Source: Clostridiales bacterium
GTDB taxonomy: Bacteria > Bacillota > Clostridia > Christensenellales > Borkfalkiaceae
Assembly (NCBI GenBank): GCA_015055805.1
Contig: SVHN01000015.1
Coordinates: 1 to 32,104, forward strand
Direction of reading: 5' to 3'
Length of the DNA stretch: 32,104 nucleotides
A program made the position numbers and the translations under genes. The notes beneath the pieces are model-generated. The model was not told where the DNA came from and made no database searches. It saw nothing but the letters and a program-made list of their open reading frames with translations. Shown here piece by piece: positions 1 through 8,446 of this stretch. Each line of letters begins with the position of its first letter. The first letter of the stretch is position 1.

Positions 1-299
1 CTACTGCTCTTTAAGTCATTTAAAACTACGTCGTATGACGGAACGTCTTCTTTTGTCGCCGTCATTATTATTTGATACGCCTCTTCTTCACCGCGGATTG
101 CAGTAACAGAAACGGACGGATCTTTCTTTATATCGTCGTAAATATCGACCACGTCTTGCAACACTTTTTCCGAAGAATACGCGCCCCAAAACTCTACGCC
201 CTCAACCGATTTCTTTTCTTCGTTCTTGCACGCGCAAAGACTGAACGTCATCATGCCTGCAAGCGAAATTGCCAAGAGCTTAACAAGATTTCTCTTCAT
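1..299 (-). CDS. Secreted lipoprotein, N-terminal part (possibly DUF4091-like)
   Basis: Only the first 99 codons lie in the window; the gene continues past base 1. The start is the ATG at 299, with AGGAGA seven to eight bases upstream. The protein opens with KR, a hydrophobic stretch and a lipobox-like L-C-A-C (Cys24), so it is probably a lipid-anchored surface protein. After the anchor comes a segment with the pattern GEEEAYQIIMTA (residues 70-81), followed by 'YDVVLNDL'. This resembles the N-terminal region of secreted DUF4091-type glycoside hydrolase-like proteins, but that match is from memory and the catalytic part is outside the window. It is the last gene I can see in the ABC-transport operon, 93 bases after the solute-binding protein and separated from it by a strong hairpin. 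It could simply be a second binding or glycan-handling lipoprotein. Confidence 0.6.
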   Translation of the reverse strand, partial: MKRNLVKLLAISLAGMMTFSLCACKNEEKKSVEGVEFWGAYSSEKVLQDVVDIYDDIKKDPSVSVTAIRGEEEAYQIIMTATKEDVPSYDVVLNDLKSS

Positions 300-331
300 T
301 ATTTTCTCCTTGTCAAATCTATCAAACACCG

Positions 332-362
332 CTTGGCTATTCACGGCAAGTGAATAGCCAAG
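332..362 (-). other. Intercistronic hairpin without U-tract
   Basis: A perfect 13-bp inverted repeat (CTTGGCTATTCAC, loop 345-349, then its complement) lies between the solute-binding protein stop (392) and the lipoprotein start (299). The downstream minus-strand sequence has no run of Us, so it is unlikely to be a simple terminator. Such hairpins after ABC binding-protein genes often protect the upstream mRNA end or partly attenuate transcription; that role is inferred here. Confidence 0.7.
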
Positions 363-391
363 GGCGCGCCCTTTAAAATTAAACTAAATTT

Positions 392-2068
392 TTACTGAAC
401 GGACGAGTTTACCATCTGCGTCCAGTTACTCTCACTCCAATATTCTGCCTCTGCTGCTAAAATATCTTCGGCGGTCATTCTGTTAGCGCCCGTTTGGCGG
501 AACATAACTTCAAATCTTCCGTCGAAGTGAAGAGACGTTAAGCCTGCTTTACCGAGAGTGGTTGACGCTGCTGGTGGGATACGAGTAAACTTGTAATTGC
601 TAGTGCCTTTAAGCATTTCTATACTACTTCTACTTACGTTGTCGAACTGAGCCACAAGTTCAGCGTCGCCTGCAACGTCGTAATTTGACGGGAAGAGTAT
701 TCCCTTGCTTGCAGATGCGAAAGTTTTTATCGCATTATCGGTGAACATAAACCTTAAGAAGTCAGATGCAATACCCTTTGCAGGTGAATATTCAGGTACA
801 ACTACCGCGTGACCGCCTGAGCCTGCGTTACCTGCTATGCAACGTGCGGCAGCAACGATATCAAAGTCGTCTTCAGATATGCCTGCTGCTTTTGCAGCGG
901 ATTCGTCGTAAGTCTTATCAGCGTCAACGTCGGCAATAATAACGCGCAACTTTTCGTCATACGCTTTTTTCTTCGCAGCGTCGAGATCGTTAAATTCAAC
1001 GTCTTCGTCTTCATAGAGTTCAAGTTTTTCTACGATAGAACTGATAACAGGCATCTTCATAAATCTAATGTCGTAATTGCACGATTCAAGTTCAATCGCC
1101 ATTTCTGACGCAAAGTATGAACCATTATAATGGAATATACCCCTTCCTTCTAAGAAGAAAGTCTGCGCTCTCTTATAGTCGATACCCGACTGAGAGAATT
1201 CGTAACTATACCCTTCTAGGATATCTTCAACTACCTGCAAAGATTCAAGTCTGCCGTGCTGAGAAAGAACTTTACTAGAACCTTTTAAATCGTTCTTTTT
1301 ATCGTAGCCTTCGTAGTAGGCGTTTACGTTCTCAATACCTTCATACTGCGCCCACCACACGTCGTAAGAACTTCTCCAATAGTCGTCGTTGGCGTTGTTC
1401 ATAATAACCGTCTTTTCGCCGTCGGCAAGACTACTCTTATAGCCTTTTTCCATTATAGCGTCACCTACTTCCTTAAACTGTTCGGTGGTTAAAGGTACGG
1501 GAAGATTTAGTCCGTCTTTATCGGTCAATATGTCGTGGTTATAAAGCAAACCGTACATACCGTCGATATAAGAAACTACGTGATAAGTGTCGTAGCCGTC
1601 TTCTCTTTCAGGGGCTTTTGCGCGCCTTATTCTGTCAAGAACACGCTGCGGAACTTTATCTATTACCTTAACTCCGCTTTCACCCGGAACTTCGGTTAGA
1701 TATACGCTGTCGGTAAGGTCTGCTATAAGTCCCCTATCTTCATAACCTTGAAGGTTTACGCCAAACATAAGGTCGTATTTATTGATTGATTCACCAGAAT
1801 TTAGTTTGTTGTACTGGTCGGCATCTTCCGAGTTAGAAGTGTAAGAAATGTTCTCGCTAGTAATTCCAGGGTATTTTTCTTTAACCCAGTCTTGCTCAAC
1901 GAAGTCTTCCATTAAGGGTTTAAGCCAAGCGTCGCCAAACCCTTTATAGAGAAGATATATGTCGAGATGATCTTCGCCCGACGAACCGCTCTTTCCAAAG
2001 CAAGCCGATGTCCCGAAAGCAATGAATATTGCTAATACAAGGGATAAAAGTTTAGTAAGTTTTTTCAT
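392..2068 (-). CDS. Sugar ABC transporter solute-binding lipoprotein
   Basis: This 558-residue protein begins with KK, a hydrophobic signal and a lipobox ending at Cys23 (GTSAC), so it should be tethered outside the membrane. Its length and layout fit the large CUT1-type extracellular binding proteins (LplA/YesO-like) of Clostridia that capture oligosaccharides. Late segments such as 'SPAKGIASDFLRFMFTDNAIKTF' match the usual C-terminal lobe of these proteins. AAGGAGA precedes the ATG at a normal distance. It follows the two permease genes in the same direction, so it is the receptor of that transporter. The ligand cannot be read from sequence; the linked glycosidase genes suggest a glycan fragment, perhaps one containing uronic acid. 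Confidence 0.9.
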   Translation of the reverse strand: MKKLTKLLSLVLAIFIAFGTSACFGKSGSSGEDHLDIYLLYKGFGDAWLKPLMEDFVEQDWVKEKYPGITSENISYTSNSEDADQYNKLNSGESINKYDLMFGVNLQGYEDRGLIADLTDSVYLTEVPGESGVKVIDKVPQRVLDRIRRAKAPEREDGYDTYHVVSYIDGMYGLLYNHDILTDKDGLNLPVPLTTEQFKEVGDAIMEKGYKSSLADGEKTVIMNNANDDYWRSSYDVWWAQYEGIENVNAYYEGYDKKNDLKGSSKVLSQHGRLESLQVVEDILEGYSYEFSQSGIDYKRAQTFFLEGRGIFHYNGSYFASEMAIELESCNYDIRFMKMPVISSIVEKLELYEDEDVEFNDLDAAKKKAYDEKLRVIIADVDADKTYDESAAKAAGISEDDFDIVAAARCIAGNAGSGGHAVVVPEYSPAKGIASDFLRFMFTDNAIKTFASASKGILFPSNYDVAGDAELVAQFDNVSRSSIEMLKGTSNYKFTRIPPAASTTLGKAGLTSLHFDGRFEVMFRQTGANRMTAEDILAAEAEYWSESNWTQMVNSSVQ

Positions 2069-2107
2069 AATTTTTCTCCTTTTTTATATCCGTGGGTTTC
2101 CCCATAA

Positions 2108-3016
2108 TTAACCTTTAAGTCCGCCGATTGATAAGTTTTTCATCATCTTTTCAGCCATAAACCCGTAAAGAATAAGAACGGGTATCATTGTCATAACTAA
2201 GCCTGCGTAATATACCGGCTTACCTGCCCTAGTTGCAAACTCTCTAACCTTGTAGAGTCCTGACGCAACCGTCGGCGTACTCGGCATATACATTAGGAAC
2301 TGAAAATATTCGTTCCAATAGCCTATAAGCGCTTTAACCATCATTGCCGCTATTGCAGGCATTGCTTGCGGCAACATTACTCTAATAAACGCCGTAAAGT
2401 TCCCGCCGCCGTCAACGAATACCGCTTCTGCATAGTCCCAAGAAAGCCCTTTAAATATTCCGTAATAAATAAGGAAAGAACTTGTAAATCCGTTTACGCC
2501 CGTGACGATAACAAACAGCGGTCCTTTATCGTAAATACCAAGGTTATCAACAAGCCTTAACATTGCGCCCATCGTTCCCATAACGGGAATAGTAAGGGTG
2601 AAAATAATTACCGAATAAAAAATTTCCTTACCCTTAAACTTATACTTTGCAAAAATGTACCCAGTCATTACCGGCCAGAACAAACACCAAGTCTCTGCAA
2701 TAAGAATAAACCACGCGCTGTTCATAAACATACCGATAATGTTTACGTTACGCTCTTTCATAGTGGTAAGTGCGCTCAAATAATTTTCAAAATGCAAACC
2801 ATCGGGAAGAGCAAACGGTCCGTTTTGAATCATTGCGTGTTCGTAACTGTTTGCGCCCGTCGTGGGGAACACAGATTGAACCACAAGCCACAAAAGTGGG
2901 AATACGAGCGTCAACGCGTAAGCCGCGAAAATAACGAACATTATTGAGTGAACGACTTTTTCCGCCCCTGTCTTTTCCATGAATATATAGGCGGTATCTT
3001 TAGTTTTCTTTTTCAT
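2108..3016 (-). CDS. Carbohydrate ABC transporter permease, MalG type
   Basis: This 302-residue inner-membrane protein has about six hydrophobic segments. The cytoplasmic EAA loop that docks the ATPase is visible as EAVFVDGGGNFTAFIRVMLP near residues 196-215. The short N-terminus and C-terminal 'MKNLSIGGLKG' are typical of MalG/LplC-type CUT1 permeases. It lies 12 bases after the other permease and 39 bases before the binding protein, with a GGGGGTG ribosome site before the ATG. It would form the channel as a heterodimer with the neighbouring permease. No ATP-binding subunit is encoded nearby, so a shared multi-sugar ATPase of the MsmK type encoded elsewhere is presumed. Confidence 0.92.
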   Translation of the reverse strand: MKKKTKDTAYIFMEKTGAEKVVHSIMFVIFAAYALTLVFPLLWLVVQSVFPTTGANSYEHAMIQNGPFALPDGLHFENYLSALTTMKERNVNIIGMFMNSAWFILIAETWCLFWPVMTGYIFAKYKFKGKEIFYSVIIFTLTIPVMGTMGAMLRLVDNLGIYDKGPLFVIVTGVNGFTSSFLIYYGIFKGLSWDYAEAVFVDGGGNFTAFIRVMLPQAMPAIAAMMVKALIGYWNEYFQFLMYMPSTPTVASGLYKVREFATRAGKPVYYAGLVMTMIPVLILYGFMAEKMMKNLSIGGLKG

Positions 3017-3028
3017 TTCAACACCCCC

Positions 3029-3985
3029 TTAATATTCAACGCTTGGAACAAGATCCAAGAGTTTACGGATAGCAAGTATGATAGGAACAGCAACAACGGT
3101 CAGCATTAAGCCTGCCGCAGACACGAGATTGTTTACGCCGTTATCAATGTTACCCGTGCTACTAGTCGCATAGACTTTATCCCAAATCCAGTAACTTATG
3201 GTGGTTATTTCTAAGTCGGCTGCCGAAGTGTTAAATAAAAGTATCGGACCAGACGCACTCAAAAATCCCGTGCAAGTAAGGATAAGAAGTGTTGATAGAG
3301 TCGGCCAAATAAGCGGCAGAATAATATTTATAAGTTCTCTGCCAGGACCTATTCCGTCGAGACGAGCCGCTTCCAGCACGTCTACGGGAATTCTATTCAT
3401 TGCACCGCACACTAAAAGCATATTTCCACATACGCAAGTCCAAATAACGTACGTCATAATGGTTTTGGTTGCAGTATCAGGCGAACCCATTAGGGTTGGC
3501 ATTTGGAATTCGGGATTGAACATTTTAACGATTTCCTGTATTGCGCCGATATCGGGGTCGATAAAGGCTTGGAATACCGTAGTCAAAACTATGCCCGAAA
3601 TTATTGCTGGAAGATAAAATATATAGCGGAAAAATTTATAACCCCAAATCTGCTTGTATAAAAAATAGCAAGTTACGATTTGGATAGGAAACTCCACGCA
3701 AATGGTAAGCAAAAAGTACGAAAGGGTGTTTTTAAAACCAACCGCTAACGAAGAACTTCTTGCAAACTGCGACGGATTGAATATGTCAACCCACACGTCC
3801 TTAAAGTTCTGCAAGGTCCAAAATCCGTCCCTGTCCTGAAACGCGCCAACGAACGAACTTAGGTTCAAGTACCAGTAGAACACTGCCCAAGCTATTATAG
3901 GAATAGCAAGCCAGCCCCAAACGAACATAAGCTGTTTGCGTCTATAATCGTTTATAGGCTTTTTCTGTCTTTCTTTGTCCATCAT
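3029..3985 (-). CDS. Carbohydrate ABC transporter permease, MalF/LplB type
   Basis: This 318-residue membrane protein has a charged cytoplasmic N-terminus (MMDKERQKK) followed by roughly six membrane segments. The EAA motif is EAARLDGIGPGRELINIILP, near residues 205-224. That arrangement is typical of the first permease of CUT1 sugar importers. Its ATG overlaps the TGA of the upstream glycosidase gene by four bases (ATGA), indicating translational coupling. A second in-frame Met follows immediately, so the exact first residue is uncertain by one codon. Together with the next gene it forms the translocation pore for the sugar captured by the lipoprotein at 392-2068. Confidence 0.92.
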   Translation of the reverse strand: MMDKERQKKPINDYRRKQLMFVWGWLAIPIIAWAVFYWYLNLSSFVGAFQDRDGFWTLQNFKDVWVDIFNPSQFARSSSLAVGFKNTLSYFLLTICVEFPIQIVTCYFLYKQIWGYKFFRYIFYLPAIISGIVLTTVFQAFIDPDIGAIQEIVKMFNPEFQMPTLMGSPDTATKTIMTYVIWTCVCGNMLLVCGAMNRIPVDVLEAARLDGIGPGRELINIILPLIWPTLSTLLILTCTGFLSASGPILLFNTSAADLEITTISYWIWDKVYATSSTGNIDNGVNNLVSAAGLMLTVVAVPIILAIRKLLDLVPSVEY

Positions 3986-6375
3986 CTGTCTCCTTCTTTT
4001 TTGTCTTTTTTCAAGTGGAACTGAGAGAAGTTTTGTTTACTCCACAGCCCGTACCCTAGCCAACCCGCTCTTTGGTATCTATTTGTGTAATACACGAACG
4101 AGCCGTAAGGGTTTATAGTTATCTTATCCACGCCTAGCGCATTAAACGGAATGACCTGAACGTGGAAATAATACCTTTTTCGTTTGTCTTTATCTAGGCT
4201 AATAAACTTTACGTCCCTCAGTCCGTCGGGGATCGGTTGCCGCTTTGGAACGCCTGCGTTTTCATAGAACTGACCGCGAGGGTCTTTTTCACCCATAAAT
4301 CCGCTTATATAACCGTAGTAGACCGACTGATTGAAAAGATTGCCGCCTATATACGTTTCCGCATAACTTATAAGTTCGCTACCGTCTTCCCTATACACCC
4401 TAACCGTTCCGTTATGGTCGGTCACGGTTTTTTCTATCCCGTCGTCGAACACGGTGTAACCCACGTATACATTCTCGTCGTCGTACGCCATCTTGCACGA
4501 GAACTTCGCTTCTCTTGGATAATATTCCATCGTGTCGTAATTCCTTAGCACGGTGAGCGGTTTACACTCGTTCCAAACGCTATCGGGATTGTTTATATAG
4601 TCGAGGCTTTCTTCTGACAGAACGTCTTTCCCCTTAACAAAACTAACTTCCGCCTTTTCCACAACGAAGTCTTTATACCTTGCAATCTGTTCAAAGACAG
4701 TCTGTTTTATCGAACTTATCTTTCTCTTAACGGCAAGACTTACGGCTTTTTCTTCGGCGGTTTTTAGAACGCTTTGAATTTCTTTATCAACGCCTGCGCC
4801 GATTATCAGTTGCAAGTAATATATGTCGCCGCCCGTCGTATACCAAACCATTGCGTCCTTATTGTTCCAACCCTTTTCAATGAGTGAAAAGTATTCTAGC
4901 ATTTGGTCTTCGCACTCTTTATAGACAAGCCTTGCGTACCGCCTTAAAAGTTCGTCTATATCCAAATCGGGATTCCATAAAAGTTTTTGTAATGCCCATA
5001 TGTGCGCTTCGTTCATATCGTAGAATTTAACGCACGCCTTTTGCGCCGCCGTAAGGTTTTCCATTTCAGTACAGTCAACCTTTCCTTCGATTATGAGTTT
5101 CTTTATTCCTAACTCTCTGAACCATTTAAGGTTTTCCTTGACCACTTTTAATATCGGTCTTGTGTAAATCGTACCCTTAAAACTGTTCCAATAAGTATAA
5201 ATTCCAAGACTTTTAGTCTTTTTAGACCACTCGATTATATTATCGCGTATCCCGTCGTTATCGTGGTTAGATTTATCGGCATACGAATATTTGTCGTTAG
5301 TAGATATGGGCGCAAGATAAACGTCAATCCTTTCGTCTACTTCTATCGCAGGCGCAAGTTCGGTATAGGTGTAAGCAAACACCGAAAGACGAGTACCCGA
5401 TCGAATTTCATTTATTCTTTTTATAGCGCGGTTTAGAAAATTAAAGTATACCGTTGACCTATAATTAGCGTTCTCGGGATAAACGGTTACGCCGCAATCG
5501 GTCGTAAACGGCTGTTCGTGAAGCCTTACACCACCGCTGACCATACAAAAGTAAGGATTATCAGGCATGACCCAAAACACCGAATCTTCTTCGCCTAAAT
5601 TTTCTTGCGTCTTTGCTATGCGCTCTGCAAAAGCGTCCACTATTCCGCTGTCATAATAATTTAAGAAACTATCGTACCCACCAAGCGCAGGCATAGGCTT
5701 TCCGCCAGGCGCAGTCATAAAATACTCGGGGTGCTCGTCAATTAAATCGTCAAAATTATTACACCTATCAAAATGCAACCCCGCGCCGAACAGCCCGAAC
5801 TTTTTCCATTTAGCGTCAAGATAATGTGAAACTGAATTGCATTTATTAAGGGCGATATATTCCGTCGTGCCGTCGTCTGCGTGCGTTTTGCCTTCCGTTC
5901 CCGTTCCGCAGAGATTAAACGCCCTTACGGTAAACGGACTGCTTTCTGCATAACCCGTCGTAGTAATACTAAACTCGTCACTACCTTCACAAGCGATACT
6001 CTCTTTTTTATTTCCCCTGCTAAAAATTATTCCTAAGTTTTTTTCGAGCAAATCGCTAACGCCGTAAAGCACGCCGCGCTCGGTCGGTGAAGTAACGACT
6101 ATAACGCCCGATTTTTCATAGACGGCAAAACCGTCTTCACTAAGGTTTTCAGTTAAGGTTTTATCGGTCAAACGCTCGTCTAGATTTGAAAGGGTTTCAA
6201 GCAGTATTCCGTCACTTAAATTTTCAAGCGAAGTTACCTTTTGAATTTTTACGGTGCTTTTAGTAAATTCATTTACAAGTTCGGAAAATTTTCCAGCCGC
6301 AAACTCAATTACCTTTTTAGAACTATCCATTAGGTAAATCACGCTAACCTTTTTTCCTTCTTTTTCAATATGCAT
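3982..6375 (-). CDS. DUF4838/GH67-N-type glycosidase-like protein
   Basis: The protein has 797 residues when started at the ATG at 6375, eight bases after AAGAGG. An in-frame GTG at 6384 touches the Shine-Dalgarno site and is unlikely. Residues 100-115 (RGVLYGVSDLLEKNLG) match the hallmark of the alpha-glucuronidase N-terminal domain found in DUF4838 proteins. A central TIM-barrel-like region follows, with 'HPEYF' and 'CTEMENL' segments. The final roughly 200 residues (CKMAYDDENVYVGYTV ... FHVQVIPFNALG) resemble a CBM9-like carbohydrate-binding sandwich. There is no signal peptide, so it probably acts in the cytoplasm on imported oligosaccharides. It is the first gene of the ABC operon and overlaps the permease by four bases. 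Substrate and catalytic residues are unknown; action on a uronate-bearing glycan is a guess. Confidence 0.8.
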   Translation of the reverse strand: MHIEKEGKKVSVIYLMDSSKKVIEFAAGKFSELVNEFTKSTVKIQKVTSLENLSDGILLETLSNLDERLTDKTLTENLSEDGFAVYEKSGVIVVTSPTERGVLYGVSDLLEKNLGIIFSRGNKKESIACEGSDEFSITTTGYAESSPFTVRAFNLCGTGTEGKTHADDGTTEYIALNKCNSVSHYLDAKWKKFGLFGAGLHFDRCNNFDDLIDEHPEYFMTAPGGKPMPALGGYDSFLNYYDSGIVDAFAERIAKTQENLGEEDSVFWVMPDNPYFCMVSGGVRLHEQPFTTDCGVTVYPENANYRSTVYFNFLNRAIKRINEIRSGTRLSVFAYTYTELAPAIEVDERIDVYLAPISTNDKYSYADKSNHDNDGIRDNIIEWSKKTKSLGIYTYWNSFKGTIYTRPILKVVKENLKWFRELGIKKLIIEGKVDCTEMENLTAAQKACVKFYDMNEAHIWALQKLLWNPDLDIDELLRRYARLVYKECEDQMLEYFSLIEKGWNNKDAMVWYTTGGDIYYLQLIIGAGVDKEIQSVLKTAEEKAVSLAVKRKISSIKQTVFEQIARYKDFVVEKAEVSFVKGKDVLSEESLDYINNPDSVWNECKPLTVLRNYDTMEYYPREAKFSCKMAYDDENVYVGYTVFDDGIEKTVTDHNGTVRVYREDGSELISYAETYIGGNLFNQSVYYGYISGFMGEKDPRGQFYENAGVPKRQPIPDGLRDVKFISLDKDKRKRYYFHVQVIPFNALGVDKITINPYGSFVYYTNRYQRAGWLGYGLWSKQNFSQFHLKKDKKEGDR

Positions 6376-6522
6376 TTTCCGCACCTCTTAACTTTTCGCC
6401 CGAACCAGTCTTTCCGCCACGTAAACTTACTTTTTCACTTTTTGCCGTTTTCCTAGGCTTTTGCTGTTATATTTATGATAATGTATATATAAAAAAGTAA
6501 AGTGACGCCTATTGTCATTATA

Positions 6523-6551
6523 ATTATACCATACGGCATAATTAGTGTAAA
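6523..6551 (-). promoter_or_regulatory. Promoter of the ABC-transport operon
   Basis: On the minus strand, TTTACA (6551-6546) and TATAAT (6528-6523) are separated by 17 bases. The expected start near 6516 gives a leader of about 140 bases before the glycosidase ATG. A short inverted repeat (TGTA-AA-TACA, 6546-6555) overlaps the -35 box and could be a regulator contact. The promoter is 44 bases from the -35 box of the divergent AraC gene. Confidence 0.65.
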
Positions 6552-6595
6552 TACACAAAATAAACCAAATATTGCAAAAAACGAACCTTAACGAT

Positions 6596-6624
6596 TTGAC
6601 AAAGTGGTGTTTTTTTTGTATAAT
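6596..6624 (+). promoter_or_regulatory. Consensus promoter of the AraC regulator gene
   Basis: TTGACA (6596-6601), a 17-base spacer and TATAAT (6619-6624) form a perfect sigma-A promoter. Transcription should start near 6631. This rules out the in-frame GTG at 6604 as the start codon and points to the ATG at 6673. Confidence 0.85.
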
Positions 6625-6672
6625 TTAGATATAAATTTTAGTAAAAAAACAAGGAAAATCCCGGTCAAAAAA

Positions 6673-7476
6673 ATGAAAAATCACCAACTTTTTTCCACTT
6701 CAAACAAGCCGCATATAGTCGCTACAAGCCTAATTTCTGTATACAATTCACACGTTTACGGACGGTATAAAAACACCCTTTTGCCCGAAAAAACTGATAT
6801 GCATTGCGCTATTATTACCTTAGACGGAACCGCCAAAATCATAATGAAAAACGGCGACGAAATACCCGTAAATAAGATGCAAATTTTCTTCGGACAACTA
6901 TCCAGTATTCTATCCCTTTCAAGCGATTGTGAGCATTGGCATTTTTTGTGCTACTGGTTTACTCCGCACAATATCAGTTTGCCTTTAAACGAAAGTTTTA
7001 TTATAAAAAACCTTAACGTTTTAGAAGAAGACGAAGACGCTAACAAAATCATAAGATTACTTCAAATGCAGCTGGACAGTAAAACCAAGCATGCAAACTC
7101 TATGTTTTGCTTTAAGCTTTTGAGTTATCTTGAAAAAATAAACCCGATAATCCAAAAGAGTACCGAACTTACCGACCAGATTATAGACTACATAAATAAC
7201 CACTTAGAAAGCGACGTTCAAATAAACCAGATAGCCGAAACTTTTCATTACAGCGAAAAGCACATACGCACGCTGTTTAAGACCACGCTTAATATAAGTC
7301 CTAAACAATACGTCGACAAACTCCGCTTAGAAAACGTTTGTCACTTACTTTTAAACACCAAGATGACCTTGCAAGAAATCGCAGAAAAATACTGCTACGC
7401 ATCGGTCAGTCATTTAGTCAATTCGTTCAAGAAAAAATACGGCGTTTCACCTAGCAAATACCGTACCGTAAAATAG
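6673..7476 (+). CDS. AraC-family transcriptional regulator (ABC operon)
   Basis: This 267-residue protein has an N-terminal cupin-like effector region (for example 'MHCAIITLDGTAKIIMKNGDEI') and a C-terminal double helix-turn-helix. The latter starts near 'QIIDYINNHLESDVQINQIAETFHYSEKHI' and ends with the family signature 'FKKKYGVSPSKYRTVK'. The ATG at 6673 is chosen because an upstream GTG lies inside the promoter; AAGGA sits rather far (17 bases) upstream. It is divergent from the transporter operon and most likely controls it in response to the imported sugar. A hairpin terminator follows directly. The effector cannot be deduced. Confidence 0.9.
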   Translation: MKNHQLFSTSNKPHIVATSLISVYNSHVYGRYKNTLLPEKTDMHCAIITLDGTAKIIMKNGDEIPVNKMQIFFGQLSSILSLSSDCEHWHFLCYWFTPHNISLPLNESFIIKNLNVLEEDEDANKIIRLLQMQLDSKTKHANSMFCFKLLSYLEKINPIIQKSTELTDQIIDYINNHLESDVQINQIAETFHYSEKHIRTLFKTTLNISPKQYVDKLRLENVCHLLLNTKMTLQEIAEKYCYASVSHLVNSFKKKYGVSPSKYRTVK

Positions 7477-7486
7477 CTTAAACAAC

Positions 7487-7524
7487 AAAAAACGCAGTCT
7501 CAAACTAATGAGCCTGCGTTTTTT
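7487..7524. terminator. Bidirectional terminator between convergent genes
   Basis: A run of As plus CGCAG (7487-7497) pairs with CTGCG plus Ts (7514-7524); CTCA/TGAG extends the stem inside the loop. It is followed by U-tracts in both directions and sits between the AraC stop (7476) and the epimerase stop (7540), so it can end both transcripts. Confidence 0.85.
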
Positions 7525-7539
7525 ATCGGTTATTATTTC

Positions 7540-8445
7540 TTATTTAACGGTAAGGCGCAAAGAAAATTCAAGCGTCTTATTGCCTTTTATTCCGCCGTAT
7601 TGCCCCATTTGTTGGGCATTATAAACGGTGTCGTAACCCCTTGTGCAAGGCTCTAAACCCACACAGCGATAGCCCTTAAAACCACCGTCGTCTATCCATA
7701 GTCCAAGGTATTTTAACTCTTCACTAAACTGCATAGAAAGCGTTACACCGTCAGCATACTTTACCCCGACTTCTCCACCGTCTAGCATTTGCGGAAAATA
7801 AAGTTTATAAGTACAGTTTCTCGGTGTATCCGAAAATTTTAGCATTTCTCTATCAAACTTTATTCTCGTTCCTTTCTTGCCGTAAAACTCAGTCGGGTCA
7901 CTAACTAGGTCAACTAAATCTCCGTCGCTAAAGGGCGTAATTATTTCCGCACCGTCGTCGACTACCGCCAAGGCATGCCCTGCCCAAATGCAGTTAAACT
8001 CGTCGTCGGACAAATTATCCACCCTATAATCTATTTTTATGTCGCCGTCAGCATCTACGCATACACGCTTTTCATAACTATAATTTAAGCGTGAAGAATA
8101 GGTTTTCATTACCAAACAATCGCTATCTATTTGATAATCAAATTTTAGTCTTGAAACTTCGCCGTGGTCGTTATAAAGTAACCCCTTTCTGCTACCTTCT
8201 TTTATCTCGGTCGGGTCAATGGTTGGGAACATGTCGTCAAAGCCCGCGCATTCAGTCTGTTCAAAACTGCCGTCTAGGCTTAAATGCAAAAACTTTTCCG
8301 ACGGATTTTGCACTAAAAATTCCTTTCCGTCACTTTTAAGCGACGCCATTTTTCCGCCCTCAGTAGGTAGAAAAACAGCCGTAAGTTTGCCAGTATCAAC
8401 CACTACCGATTGTATGTCTTTAAACGTAGACTTATATATTTTCAT
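7540..8445 (-). CDS. Aldose-1-epimerase-like (galactose mutarotase fold) protein
   Basis: This 301-residue protein shows features of the mutarotase beta-sandwich: 'PTEGGKMASLKSDGKEFL' near residues 27-44, 'GFDDMFPTIDPTE' near 68-80, 'NDHGEVSRLKF' near 92-102 and 'GLEPCTRGYDTVYNAQ' near 268-283. Family members interconvert sugar anomers or bind sugars in the cytoplasm. It is the last gene of the six-gene operon and begins one base after the PIG-L stop, so it is probably translationally coupled, as no strong ribosome site is visible. In a sugar-acid pathway it could speed opening of the sugar or lactone before oxidation. Exact substrate is unknown. Confidence 0.8.
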   Translation of the reverse strand: MKIYKSTFKDIQSVVVDTGKLTAVFLPTEGGKMASLKSDGKEFLVQNPSEKFLHLSLDGSFEQTECAGFDDMFPTIDPTEIKEGSRKGLLYNDHGEVSRLKFDYQIDSDCLVMKTYSSRLNYSYEKRVCVDADGDIKIDYRVDNLSDDEFNCIWAGHALAVVDDGAEIITPFSDGDLVDLVSDPTEFYGKKGTRIKFDREMLKFSDTPRNCTYKLYFPQMLDGGEVGVKYADGVTLSMQFSEELKYLGLWIDDGGFKGYRCVGLEPCTRGYDTVYNAQQMGQYGGIKGNKTLEFSLRLTVK

Positions 8446-8446
8446 A

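Noticed and set aside
72-353. Plus-strand open frame of 93 codons near the window start
   Set aside because: It is antisense to the lipoprotein gene, which has a signal peptide, lipobox and ribosome site; the frame ends inside the intercistronic hairpin.
3198-3617. Plus-strand 139-codon frame antisense to the permease gene
   Set aside because: It is a shadow of a clear permease with the EAA motif; no ribosome site or recognisable domain.
6604-6672. GTG start that would add 23 residues to the AraC regulator
   Set aside because: It lies between the -35 and -10 boxes of a perfect promoter, upstream of the expected transcript start.
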